DNA of 11,542 nucleotides from Pseudomonadota bacterium (GTDB taxonomy: Bacteria; Pseudomonadota; Gammaproteobacteria; Steroidobacterales; Steroidobacteraceae). A model generated the notes under the pieces. The model made no database searches. It was not told the origin of the DNA and saw nothing but the letters and a program-made list of their open reading frames with translations. Position 1 is the first letter of the stretch, and each line of letters opens with the position of its first letter. The DNA is taken from the NCBI GenBank assembly GCA_021792815.1, contig JAJYTX010000043.1, positions 1 through 11,542 of the forward strand. The letters run 5' to 3'. Made by a program: the position numbers and the translations under genes. Positions 1 through 6,895 of the stretch are shown in pieces.

Positions 1-1
1 C

Positions 2-1294
2 ACCGATCTGGAGCGCAACTACCGGGTCAACCTCAACATCATCGGACTCGACGGCCGGCCGCGCGTGCTCGGACTGAAGAGCATTCTCGGCGAGTGGCTG
101 CAGTTCCGCGTGGCCACGGTCAGACGCCGCCTCGGACACCGCCTGGAGAAGGTGAGCCGGCGGCTGCACATCCTCGAGGGGTTGCTCGTCGTCTTTCTCA
201 ATCTCGACGAGGTGATCCGCATCATCCGGCGCGAGGACGAGCCGAAAGCCGTGCTCATGAAGCGCCTGAAGCTCTCCGACGAGCAGGCCGAGGAGATCCT
301 CAACACGCGGCTGCGCCACCTGGCGAAGCTCGAGGAGATGAAGATCCGCGAGGAGCAGCGGGCGCTCGCCGCCGAGCGGCGCGAGCTCGAGGCGCTGCTG
401 GCGAGCGAGGCGAAGCTCAAGCGCCTGGTGGCCGCCGAAATCCGCACCGACGCCGACAAGCACGGCGATGCGCGCCGCACCCGCATCATCGAGCGCGAGG
501 CGGCCCAGGCGATAGACGAGACGACGCTCATCGCCAACGAGCCGGTGACCGTCGTGCTCTCGACCGGCGGTTGGGTGCGGGCGGCCAAGGGACACGACAT
601 CGAGCCGCGCTCGCTGTCGTACAAGAGTGGCGATGCCTTCCAGGCGCTGGCGCGCGGGCGCAGCCTGCAGCCGGCCGTGTTTCTCGACAGCACCGGCCGG
701 ACGTACTCGCTCGCGGCGCACTCGCTGTCCTCGGCCCGCGGTCAGGGCGAGCCGCTTTCGGGACGGCTGAATCCGCCCGACGGCGCGCGGTTCTCCGGCG
801 TCATCATGGGTGAGCCGGAGGACCTGTGGCTGCTCGCGAGCGACGCGGGCTACGGGTTCGTCGTGCCGCTGAAGGAGCTGATCACCGAGCGGCGCGCGGG
901 CAAGACGGTGCTCAACGTGCCGGAGCATTCTCTGGCGTTGCCCCCGGCGCCGGTGCCTTCGCCCGATGCCCTGGTGGTGACGGTGAGCAGCGAGGGCAAG
1001 CTGCTCGCGTTCCCCGTGGGCGAGGTGCCGCAGATGCCGCGCGGCAAGGGCAACAAGCTGTACGACATCCCGGGGAGGAAGGCCGCTGCGCGCGAGGAGC
1101 TGCTCGCGGCGGTCGCGGTGGTGGCGCCGAAGGGCAGCCTCGTGCTCTGGTCGGGCGAGCGGCAGAAAGTCCTGGAATGGAAAGAGCTGCTGGCCTACCG
1201 CGGCGAGCGCGCCCAGCGGGGCACGCTGCTGCCGCGCGGCTGGCCGCGCGCCATCGACCGCCTGGAAGCCCTGCCGGCCGCGACGCCCGGCTGA
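2..1294 (+). CDS. parC: DNA topoisomerase IV subunit A, C-terminal part (5' end outside window)
   Basis: This is the C-terminal 430 residues of the topoisomerase IV A subunit, which with ParE decatenates replicated chromosomes. The frame is open from base 2 and ends at TGA 1292-1294. The first residues ([20 protein letters not shown]) belong to the tower and coiled-coil region of the breakage-reunion domain. The long coiled coil follows, with [10 protein letters not shown] and [13 protein letters not shown]. The beta-pinwheel C-terminal domain then begins near EPVTVVLS and carries [17 protein letters not shown] and GKGNK. E. coli ParC has about 750 residues, so roughly 320 N-terminal residues, including the catalytic tyrosine, lie upstream. 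ParC is preferred over GyrA because the pinwheel matches ParC ([22 protein letters not shown]) and no canonical GyrA box is visible. The gene converges on the FimX-like gene across 62 bases. Confidence 0.96.
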   Translation, partial: TDLERNYRVNLNIIGLDGRPRVLGLKSILGEWLQFRVATVRRRLGHRLEKVSRRLHILEGLLVVFLNLDEVIRIIRREDEPKAVLMKRLKLSDEQAEEILNTRLRHLAKLEEMKIREEQRALAAERRELEALLASEAKLKRLVAAEIRTDADKHGDARRTRIIEREAAQAIDETTLIANEPVTVVLSTGGWVRAAKGHDIEPRSLSYKSGDAFQALARGRSLQPAVFLDSTGRTYSLAAHSLSSARGQGEPLSGRLNPPDGARFSGVIMGEPEDLWLLASDAGYGFVVPLKELITERRAGKTVLNVPEHSLALPPAPVPSPDALVVTVSSEGKLLAFPVGEVPQMPRGKGNKLYDIPGRKAAAREELLAAVAVVAPKGSLVLWSGERQKVLEWKELLAYRGERAQRGTLLPRGWPRAIDRLEALPAATPG

Positions 1295-1356
1295 GGACTC
1301 GCGGTGGCGGACTCGCGGCGGCCGATCCCGACGCCGTCGCGCTCCGCTCACCCGCC
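1295..1356. other. Convergent parC / FimX-like spacer with a 14-bp imperfect tandem repeat
   Basis: These 62 bases separate two converging stop codons. GACTCGCGGtGGCG (1296-1309) is followed directly by GACTCGCGGcGGCC (1310-1323), a tandem pair with two mismatches. No stem with a T tract is visible on either strand, so I cannot point to an intrinsic terminator. Transcription of the two genes may end by Rho or run into the opposing gene. Confidence 0.4.
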
Positions 1357-3027
1357 TCAGGTGTGCCCGACGGACACGGTGCGCTCCCCCTTCAACACCA
1401 CATCCTCCGGGGCGTTGACGAAATAGCCCTGGATGTATTCGACGCCGAGCTGCCACAACACCGCCATGGTGTTGGCGTCCTCGACCCGCTCGGCGATGGT
1501 GCGGATGCGCCGCTCGGTCGCCATTTCGGTCAGCGCCCGCACGTGCTGCTGGCGCTGTTTGTCGCGCGAGAGCACCTGCACCAGCGAGCCGTCGATCTTG
1601 ACGAAATCGAGCGGCATCGATTCGAGCAGCGCCAGACAGTGGCTGCCCGAGCCGAAGCTCTCGAGCGCGAAGCGAAATCCCCACTGGCGCAGCTTTTCGG
1701 CCAGAGCCCTGACGTGGGGGTGGGCGGCGCAGATCGCCTCGGTCACCTGGAAGCAGACGCGCTGCGGATCGGCGCGGGTCGAGCGGATGTGGCCGTCGAG
1801 CCAGGGGATGAACGAGGCATCCTGCACCGTGTCCTTGGAGAGCCGCACGAACAGGCAGGCCGGCCGTTGTTCGGCGGCGAGCGACAGCGACGTGCTGACC
1901 ACCCAGCGGTCGATGTTCTTCAGCAGGTCGTTGCGTTCGGCCGCCGGCAGGAATTCCCCGGGCAGCACTTCCTTGCCGTGACTGTCGAGCATGCGCAGCA
2001 GCACGTCGAACATGCGCGGATCGCCGCCGCGCAGGCTCGCCACGGGCTGCTTCACCAGGCGGAAGCGGTTCTCGAGCAACGCCCCCTTGATGCGTTTGAT
2101 CCAGATCTCGTCGTAGGCAACCGGGCCGCCGTCGGTGCCCCAGGAGGCGAGCGCCTGGTTGCCGCCGCGCTGGGCCGCTTTGACGCAGGCTTCGGTCGCG
2201 GCCGCGATCCCGGCATCGATGTCCTTCAGGCCCGCCGCGACGAGGGCGAGGCCCACCGAGCAGGTCGTCGTCAGGGTCTTGCCTCTGATGGGCACGGCAC
2301 GCCTGCCGGCCTCGGCCACCAGCTGGCGCGCCCAGATCTGCAGGTCGCGTTCGTTGCCGCGGTGCAGCCACACGAGAAACCGCACGCCGCCGAAGCGGCC
2401 GGCGATCTCGCTCGGATGCAGGGTCTCTCTCAGCTTCCGGGCGAACCCGGCGAGCGCCTCTTCGCTCGCCGTGGCTCCGACGGAGCGCTCGATGGCGGCG
2501 AAGCGGTCGATTTTCACCATGGCCAGGCATCTGACACCGCCGTGAATCGGCACGTCGAGGCGAGCCCGCAGCGCCTCGAGCAGCTCGCGCCGATGCAACA
2601 GTCCGGTCGTCTGATCGTGACGCACGGCGTGCTCGAGTTCCTCGATCCGCCCGCGCGTATCGCGCGGCCGGATCGCAACGGTGAGCAGAACGCAGGGCTG
2701 TCCCTGCTGCGCTGAGTCACACAGCGCGAGCGTGACCTCGATGTTCTTCACGGTGCGGTCGGCACACAGCACGCCGGCCTTGAGCGGATGGCCGCTCCAG
2801 CGGCCCTGCACGCAGGCCGCGAGCGCGCCTTTCAGCGCCGGACGAGACGGCTCGTCGAACAGATCCATCACCGGCTGTCCGAGCAGGTCGCTGCCGGAGC
2901 CGGCGAGCCCGATCCAGGCGGGATTGGCATCGACCACGATGCCTTCCTGGATCTGCAGGATCGCATCGGTCGGGTGCGCGGCGCCTGCCGGCACATCCTG
3001 CGGATCGGAAACAACGGCCTCGGACAA
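1357..3027 (-). CDS. FimX-like PAS-GGDEF-EAL protein with degenerate catalytic motifs
   Basis: A 556-residue protein from the chosen start. A PAS-like domain lies at about residues 20-120 (AILQIQEGIVVDANPAWIGLAG), a GGDEF domain at about 135-300 and an EAL domain at about 310-545. The GGDEF signature reads GGVRF (213-217). The EAL signature reads DVL (341-343). The usual catalytic Asn position is FVRLS and the DDFG motif is ESFG (456-459). Diguanylate cyclase and phosphodiesterase activity are therefore unlikely. KIDG (478-481) and QGYF (533-536) are kept, which fits a c-di-GMP binding effector like FimX of Pseudomonas and Xanthomonas, which controls type IV pilus assembly. FimX has about 690 residues with an N-terminal receiver-like domain that is absent here. 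TTG 3025-3027 was chosen because GGGAG lies 5 bases upstream and the codons before it look non-coding. In-frame ATGs at 3120 and 3147 lack a Shine-Dalgarno (SD) sequence. It lies downstream of epmB on the same strand. Confidence 0.85.
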   Translation of the reverse strand: MSEAVVSDPQDVPAGAAHPTDAILQIQEGIVVDANPAWIGLAGSGSDLLGQPVMDLFDEPSRPALKGALAACVQGRWSGHPLKAGVLCADRTVKNIEVTLALCDSAQQGQPCVLLTVAIRPRDTRGRIEELEHAVRHDQTTGLLHRRELLEALRARLDVPIHGGVRCLAMVKIDRFAAIERSVGATASEEALAGFARKLRETLHPSEIAGRFGGVRFLVWLHRGNERDLQIWARQLVAEAGRRAVPIRGKTLTTTCSVGLALVAAGLKDIDAGIAAATEACVKAAQRGGNQALASWGTDGGPVAYDEIWIKRIKGALLENRFRLVKQPVASLRGGDPRMFDVLLRMLDSHGKEVLPGEFLPAAERNDLLKNIDRWVVSTSLSLAAEQRPACLFVRLSKDTVQDASFIPWLDGHIRSTRADPQRVCFQVTEAICAAHPHVRALAEKLRQWGFRFALESFGSGSHCLALLESMPLDFVKIDGSLVQVLSRDKQRQQHVRALTEMATERRIRTIAERVEDANTMAVLWQLGVEYIQGYFVNAPEDVVLKGERTVSVGHT

Positions 3028-3032
3028 GGTGT

Positions 3033-3037
3033 CTCCC
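3033..3037 (-). promoter_or_regulatory. Ribosome binding site supporting a TTG start for the FimX-like gene
   Basis: On the minus strand GGGAG is followed by five bases (ACACC) and then TTG at 3027-3025. The upstream in-frame ATG codons at 3147 and 3120 have no purine-rich element at a suitable distance. The stretch between them and this TTG uses many codons uncommon in this genome (cga, cgg, tct, act, tgt) and would encode an Arg/Ser-rich tail unlike FimX. This site therefore decides the start, with moderate confidence. Confidence 0.45.
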
Positions 3038-3187
3038 GGACGTGACCGCCCCGTCCGCGAGGATCGCGCGGACAAGGCTCGACAAGTCCGTCGGAATCGT
3101 GACGCCCGAGCCGAGGGCATCCGGATTCCGACAGGCTCTTGAGACATTCTAGCGGAGGGGTGCGGCCTCGAACGGCGCCGGTTCTCA

Positions 3188-3206
3188 ATTATGTGCGATC
3201 CCGCAC
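3188..3206 (-). promoter_or_regulatory. Candidate -10 element with adjoining dyad, upstream of the FimX-like gene
   Basis: Read on the minus strand, the dyad GTGCG-GGAT-CGCAC (3206-3193) shares one base with CATAAT (3193-3188), which matches five of six bases of the sigma-70 -10 hexamer. Neither the overlap nor the AT-rich step is explained by coding sequence. No good TTGACA-like -35 lies 16-18 bases upstream, so an activator-dependent promoter or a chance match are both possible. Confidence 0.25.
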
Positions 3207-3256
3207 AGCCGCCGCGCTGCCGGCTCAGCCGGAGCGTGCGTTGCGGGCAACACACG

Positions 3257-3280
3257 TCTGCCGTGCAGTCTGCCGTGCAG
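3257..3280. repeat. Perfect 12-bp tandem duplication
   Basis: TCTGCCGTGCAG occurs twice with no gap (3257-3268 and 3269-3280), just beyond the epmB stop codon. Only two copies are present. The unit has a partial dyad (CTGC...GCAG), so a transcript could fold each copy, but there is no T tract to make it an intrinsic terminator. Confidence 0.7.
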
Positions 3281-3292
3281 GTGTCGTTCGCG

Positions 3293-4312
3293 TCACAGGC
3301 GGGGCGACAGCACGACCTTTGCCGGCATTCCGGGCGTTTCGCGCACCAGCCGGGGCACGAGGTAGCCCGGCAGGCGCGCGGCGAGCGCACCGGCGAGCGC
3401 GCGGGCGCGCTCGTCCGGCACCGCGAAATGGGCCGCACCGCGCACCGGGTCGAGGGCGTGCAGGTAATAAGGCAGCACGCCGGCCTCAAACAACACCTCG
3501 GAGAGCTCCGCGAGCACGTCGGCGTCGTCATTGACCCCCGCGAGCAGCACCGACTGATTGAGCACGGTCGCGCCGGCGGCACGCAGCGCCGCGCAGGCCT
3601 GCGCCACCGGTGCGTCGATTTCCCGGGGGTGATTGACGTGCAGCACGAACACGATCGGCAGCGCCGCCGAGCGCAAGCCCTGCAGCAGCCCCGCGTCGAT
3701 GCGCGAGGGCAGCACGACCGGCTGGCGGGTGTGTACGCGGATGCGCCGCACATGGGGGATGTTTGCGAGCGAGCGCACCAGGCTCGCCAGCCGCGCGTTG
3801 CTCAACGACAGCGGATCCCCGCCGCTCAGGATGATCTCCTCGAGCGAGCGGTCCCGGGCGATCTCGGCCAGCGCTTCGCTCCAGCGGGGCCCGCCGCCGC
3901 GCCCGGCGTACGGGAATTCCCGCCTGAAGCAATACCGGCAGTGCACGGCGCAGCTCGCCGTGGTGACCAGCAGCGCCCGGCCCCGGTATTTGTGCAGCAG
4001 AGCCGGGGCACGCAGCGCCGCCTGCTCGCCGACCGGGTCGGCGCCGTAGCCGGGATGGTCGGCGAGTTCCTCGGCGAGCGGCAGGATCTGGCGCAGCAGC
4101 GGGTCGTGCGGATCGCCGCGGCGGATGCGGGCGAGGAAGCTGCGCGGCACACGCAGCGGAAACACGGCGGCGGCCGCCGTGATCGCCGCCAGGCTGTGCG
4201 CCGGCAGGTCGAGCGCCTCGGCAAGCTCCTCGGGGCGGGTGATGGCGGTGGCGAGCTCCTGCTGCCACGTGAGGCTGGGATGCTGGCGAGCGCGCACCGA
4301 TGCCGTTATCAT
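3293..4312 (-). CDS. epmB: EF-P (R)-beta-lysine-forming lysine 2,3-aminomutase, EpmB
   Basis: EpmB converts L-alpha-lysine to (R)-beta-lysine, which EpmA attaches to elongation factor P. It is a cytosolic radical SAM and PLP enzyme. The 339-residue product is close to the E. coli length of about 342. The iron-sulfur motif CAVHCRYC gives Cys121, Cys125 and Cys128. It is followed by the SAM-contacting [11 protein letters not shown] (161-171) and a radical SAM barrel with VHTRQP and HVNHP. The C-terminal PGMPAKVVL places Lys332 where the PLP lysine of EpmB sits. It lacks the extra C-terminal length of true catabolic lysine 2,3-aminomutases, and its place beside efp settles the role. The ATG at 4312 has AAGGG six bases upstream. 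It diverges from efp across 90 bases, and the FimX-like gene follows on the same strand. Confidence 0.96.
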   Translation of the reverse strand: MITASVRARQHPSLTWQQELATAITRPEELAEALDLPAHSLAAITAAAAVFPLRVPRSFLARIRRGDPHDPLLRQILPLAEELADHPGYGADPVGEQAALRAPALLHKYRGRALLVTTASCAVHCRYCFRREFPYAGRGGGPRWSEALAEIARDRSLEEIILSGGDPLSLSNARLASLVRSLANIPHVRRIRVHTRQPVVLPSRIDAGLLQGLRSAALPIVFVLHVNHPREIDAPVAQACAALRAAGATVLNQSVLLAGVNDDADVLAELSEVLFEAGVLPYYLHALDPVRGAAHFAVPDERARALAGALAARLPGYLVPRLVRETPGMPAKVVLSPRL

Positions 4313-4341
4313 ACGCGGCCCTTTGAACGGAGAGGCTTGGG

Positions 4342-4369
4342 AGCCCGTCGTCGATCGGTCCGACGGGCT
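4342..4369. promoter_or_regulatory. Perfect 9-bp inverted repeat in the epmB-efp divergent region
   Basis: AGCCCGTCG (4342-4350) and CGACGGGCT (4361-4369) are exact reverse complements around a 10-base spacer. The stem is GC-rich and should fold stably in RNA. It ends 33 bases before the efp ATG and begins 29 bases upstream of the epmB ATG, so it could be an operator between divergent promoters, an efp leader hairpin, or both. A -10-like TATCAT at 4307-4312 overlaps the epmB start codon and could serve efp, which would put the stem in its 5' leader. No T tract follows it, so simple termination is unlikely. Confidence 0.5.
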
Positions 4370-4402
4370 GCTGCATTGTGCCGCTCCGGGTGCGAGAAAG
4401 AA

Positions 4403-4972
4403 ATGGCCAGCTACACTACCGCGGAGATCCGCTCGGGTCTCAAAGTCCTGCTCGACGGCGATCCGTACGCCGTGGTCGAGAACGAATTCGTCAAACCCGG
4501 CAAGGGCCAGGCGTTCAACCGCATCAAGGTGCGCAATCTGAAAACGGGCCGCACCATCGAGAAGACCTTCAAGTCAGGCGACTCGCTCGAGGCCGCCGAT
4601 GTGGTCGACACCGAGATGCAGTACCTCTACCAGGACGGGGATTTCTGGCATTTCATGGTGCCCGACAATTTCGAGCAGTACACCGCGGGCAAGTCCGCGG
4701 TGGGCGAGAACGCCCAGTGGCTGAAGGAAGGCATCGTGTGCATCGTGACGCTGTGGAACGGTGAGCCGCTGCTGGTCAGCCCGCCGGCGCACGTGGAGCT
4801 CAAGATCGTCGAGACCGATCCGGGACTGCGTGGCGATACCGCCACCGGCGGTCAGAAGCCGGCCAAACTCGAGACCGGAGCGGTGGTGCGGGTGCCGCTG
4901 TTCATCGACCAGGGAGAGAGCATCCGCATCGACACGCGCACCGGGCAGTACGTCTCGCGCGCCAAGCAGTAG
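4403..4972 (+). CDS. efp: Translation elongation factor P
   Basis: EF-P enters the ribosomal E site and relieves stalling at proline runs. The 189-residue protein starts [20 protein letters not shown] and covers the KOW-like N-terminal domain and two OB folds. It ends with [11 protein letters not shown], where family members carry the C-terminal signature. Lys34 lies in [10 protein letters not shown], the position that E. coli EF-P has beta-lysylated, and the EpmB and EpmA genes flank it. The ATG follows a purine-rich GAGAAAGAA, which is only a weak SD. The same frame is open far upstream antisense to epmB, but the family start is clear at 4403. It converges on epmA with 22 bases between stops. 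A stable inverted repeat sits in its leader. Confidence 0.98.
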   Translation: MASYTTAEIRSGLKVLLDGDPYAVVENEFVKPGKGQAFNRIKVRNLKTGRTIEKTFKSGDSLEAADVVDTEMQYLYQDGDFWHFMVPDNFEQYTAGKSAVGENAQWLKEGIVCIVTLWNGEPLLVSPPAHVELKIVETDPGLRGDTATGGQKPAKLETGAVVRVPLFIDQGESIRIDTRTGQYVSRAKQ

Positions 4973-4974
4973 CG

Positions 4975-5007
4975 CGAGCGGCCGGGCGGTCGACTCAGGC
5001 CCGCTCG
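4975..5007. terminator. Candidate shared stem-loop between converging efp and epmA
   Basis: CGAGCGG (4975-4981) pairs with CCGCTCG (5001-5007). CC (4982-4983) can extend the stem with GG (4998-4999) if C5000 bulges. The loop is about 14 bases, and the 3' arm lies in the last codons of epmA. There is no T tract on either side, so this is not a classical intrinsic terminator. It may mark transcript 3' ends or be chance in GC-rich DNA. Confidence 0.25.
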
Positions 5008-5975
5008 ATGGGAAAGGGCAGCACCTCGTCGATGTGCGCGGCGCCGACCGCGAGCATCAGCGTACGGTCGAACCCGAGCGCCACTCCGCAGCACTGCGGC
5101 AGACCCGCCTGCAGCGCCGCGAGCAGCCGCTCGTCGAGCCCGCAGACCGGGAGTCCCAGGCGGCGACGCGCATCGAGATCGTGCTCGAAGCGCGCGCGCT
5201 GTTCGTCGGCGTCCGCCAGCTCATCGAAGCCGTTGGCCAGTTCCACACCGTCGCAATACAGCTCGAAGCGCTGCGCGGTGCGCGGGTCGGCCGGATCGAT
5301 CCGGGCGAGCGCCGCCTGGCTGGCCGGATAGCCGTAGACGAACGTCAGACCCTGCTGTCCCAGCCGCGGTCCGATCCGCACGCCCATCAGGAACTCCAGC
5401 AGCTCGTCACGATCGGCGCCTGCGGCGCGAAATCCGGCTTCCCGTGCCGCGCGCCCGAGCGCTTCGGTGCCCGCCGTGAGCGGGTCGATCGCCAGTTCCC
5501 TGAGGAACGCATCCCGATAGGACAGCCGCTCCGTGCGGCGCGCCGCTCCGCCGGGCGCGAGCAGCGCCCGCACCAGCGCCTCGAGCTCGTCCATGAGCCG
5601 CTCCAGGCTGAAGCCCAGCCGATACCACTCGATGAGCGTGAATTCCGCATTGTGCAGCCGGCCTCGCTCGAGCGCGCGCACCACGTGACAGACCTGGTAA
5701 ATGTCTCCCACGCCGCTCGCGATGAGGCGCTTCATCGCGTATTCCGGCGAGGTCTGCAGGAAGTACGGTTGCGTGGCCGTGGAGTCACCGGTGGCATCGA
5801 AGCGCACGCGGGCGGAGTGAAGGTGCACGTCCGTCACCGGGGTGTTGATCACCAACGGAGTGTCCACCTCGAGCACGCCTCGATCGGCGAAGAAACGACG
5901 GGTTCGCGCCAGCAGTCCGGCGCGCCGCTCGAGCGTCGCCCGGCCCGCGGTCGGCTGCCAGTCGCGGCCGGTCAC
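4995..5975 (-). CDS. epmA: EF-P-lysine lysyltransferase, EpmA (PoxA/GenX)
   Basis: EpmA is a truncated class II lysyl-tRNA synthetase paralogue. It activates (R)-beta-lysine with ATP and transfers it to Lys34 of EF-P. The 326-residue product matches the E. coli length of 325 and lacks an anticodon-binding domain. Visible signatures are RRFFADRGVLEVDTP (26-40), TSPEYAMKRL (75-84), motif 2 with Arg100 and HNAEFTLIEWY (108-118), GVELANGFDEL (243-253) and motif 3 GVALGFDRTLML (297-308). The common FRNEE of motif 2 reads VRALE here. The GTG at 5975-5973 overlaps the psd stop as GTGA and gives an N-terminus (TGRDWQPTAG) aligning with E. coli EpmA. An ATG at 6005 is the alternative. It is last in the SCO1-psd-epmA operon and is probably translationally coupled to psd. 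Confidence 0.95.
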   Translation of the reverse strand: MTGRDWQPTAGRATLERRAGLLARTRRFFADRGVLEVDTPLVINTPVTDVHLHSARVRFDATGDSTATQPYFLQTSPEYAMKRLIASGVGDIYQVCHVVRALERGRLHNAEFTLIEWYRLGFSLERLMDELEALVRALLAPGGAARRTERLSYRDAFLRELAIDPLTAGTEALGRAAREAGFRAAGADRDELLEFLMGVRIGPRLGQQGLTFVYGYPASQAALARIDPADPRTAQRFELYCDGVELANGFDELADADEQRARFEHDLDARRRLGLPVCGLDERLLAALQAGLPQCCGVALGFDRTLMLAVGAAHIDEVLPFPIERA

Positions 5976-6874
5976 GCGCGCCGCTCGGCCGCCGCGGTCA
6001 GCCATCCGAGCGTCTGTCCGACGCGGATGGCGCTGCCCGGGGCGAGTTGAGGCAGCCACGCGAGCGTTTCTCGCGGCAGCAGCACGATGACCGTCGAGCC
6101 CATGTTGAAGCGGCCGAGCTCCATGCCCTTCTCGAGCCACGGTCCCGGCGCGGCCGGCAGCGCCAGCGCGCCGGGGACGCGCGGACGGCGGGGCGTCACG
6201 TCTCCGTGCCACACCGTGCTCATGCTGCCGACGAACAATGCGCCGATCAGCACCACGGCCAATGCGAGCGGCCCCTGCTCGAACATCAGCGCCACCCGCT
6301 CGTTACGGGCAAACAGGCCGGCGAGCGCGGCGCTGGTCGTGGCGTTGACGCTGAACAGCCGGCCCGGCACGTACCAGCCGGCCCGCAGGGCGGCGCCCAG
6401 GGGCATGTGGATGCGGTGATAGTTGGAGGGGGCCAGGTACAGCGTGGCGAACGCCCCGTCGGTGAAGCGCTCCACCCACGGCGAGGGGCCGCCGAGCAGC
6501 GCCTCGACGCTGTAATCGTGGCCCTTCGCCTGCACGATCCGTCCGCCTTTGAGCTGCCCGATCTGGCTCACCGTGCCATCCACCGGCGAGCCGAGCGCCC
6601 GTGGATCCGGATCGAAGGGGCGTGCGCCGGGGCGCAGGCTGCGGGTGAAAAACGCGTTGAAGCTCGCGTAGCGCAGCGGCTCGGGCTCGGCCGCCTCGCT
6701 CATGTCGGGCTGAAAATGGCGCACGAAAGCGCTGATCAGTGCGTTTTTCAGCGGCCGCAGGCGGCTGCGGGTGAGCCGGTGCGCCAGCCGCGACAGCAGG
6801 TGCTGTGGCAACAGGCGTTGCAGCGCGACGAACAGCCGCGCGCGCAGCCCCGGGGATTCCGTGACGCCATTCAT
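5972..6874 (-). CDS. psd: Phosphatidylserine decarboxylase proenzyme
   Basis: Psd decarboxylates phosphatidylserine to phosphatidylethanolamine at the inner membrane, the last step for the main bacterial zwitterionic lipid. The 300-residue proenzyme has SPVDGTV with Asp99, NYHRIHMP with His153 and His156, and FSVN. Near the C-terminus is the self-cleavage motif NMGSTV, where Ser260 would become the pyruvoyl group. Most gammaproteobacterial enzymes have LGST there; Met replaces Leu. Cleavage would leave a beta chain of about 259 residues and a 41-residue alpha chain. The ATG at 6874 has a strong GGAGGT 10 bases upstream, lying between it and the SCO1 stop. The stop overlaps the GTG of epmA. 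A psd-epmA neighbourhood is also known in enterics. Confidence 0.97.
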   Translation of the reverse strand: MNGVTESPGLRARLFVALQRLLPQHLLSRLAHRLTRSRLRPLKNALISAFVRHFQPDMSEAAEPEPLRYASFNAFFTRSLRPGARPFDPDPRALGSPVDGTVSQIGQLKGGRIVQAKGHDYSVEALLGGPSPWVERFTDGAFATLYLAPSNYHRIHMPLGAALRAGWYVPGRLFSVNATTSAALAGLFARNERVALMFEQGPLALAVVLIGALFVGSMSTVWHGDVTPRRPRVPGALALPAAPGPWLEKGMELGRFNMGSTVIVLLPRETLAWLPQLAPGSAIRVGQTLGWLTAAAERRA

Positions 6875-6884
6875 CGGGGTTCGG

Positions 6885-6890
6885 ACCTCC
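6885..6890 (-). promoter_or_regulatory. Strong Shine-Dalgarno for psd
   Basis: GGAGGT on the minus strand lies 10 bases before the psd ATG and five bases after the SCO1 stop. It is the clearest ribosome binding site in the window and supports the start at 6874 as well as efficient internal initiation within the polycistronic message. Confidence 0.7.
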
Positions 6891-6895
6891 GGGTC

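Larger units (their letters stand above)
3028..3292. other. 265-base spacer between epmB and the FimX-like gene
   Basis: No gene is supported here. Going downstream from epmB on the minus strand, the spacer holds a perfect 12-bp tandem duplication (3257-3280), a short GTTGC/GCAAC dyad near 3240-3251, a GTGCG-N4-CGCAC dyad (3193-3206) abutting a -10-like CATAAT (3188-3193, minus strand), and the SD for the TTG start. The length and these elements suggest that the FimX-like gene has its own promoter rather than relying only on epmB read-through. If the upstream ATG at 3147 were the true start, about half of this spacer would be coding. Confidence 0.5.

Noticed and set aside
826..2715. Long + strand open frame (629 codons) across the end of parC and the FimX-like gene
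   Set aside because: It is antisense to a clear PAS-GGDEF-EAL protein, overlaps the parC frame, and its translation is Ala/Arg/Gly-rich with no recognisable domain. This is typical of GC-rich DNA lacking stop codons.
3028..3753. Upstream extension of the FimX-like frame to an ATG at 3753 (798 codons)
   Set aside because: It runs through the end of epmB in another frame and gives Cys/Arg-rich sequence unlike any FimX N-terminus. The start near 3027 explains the gene better.
3191..4402. Upstream extension of the efp frame antisense to epmB
   Set aside because: EF-P has a fixed N-terminus ([12 protein letters not shown]) and a length of about 188, so coding starts at 4403. The extension is shadow sequence of epmB.
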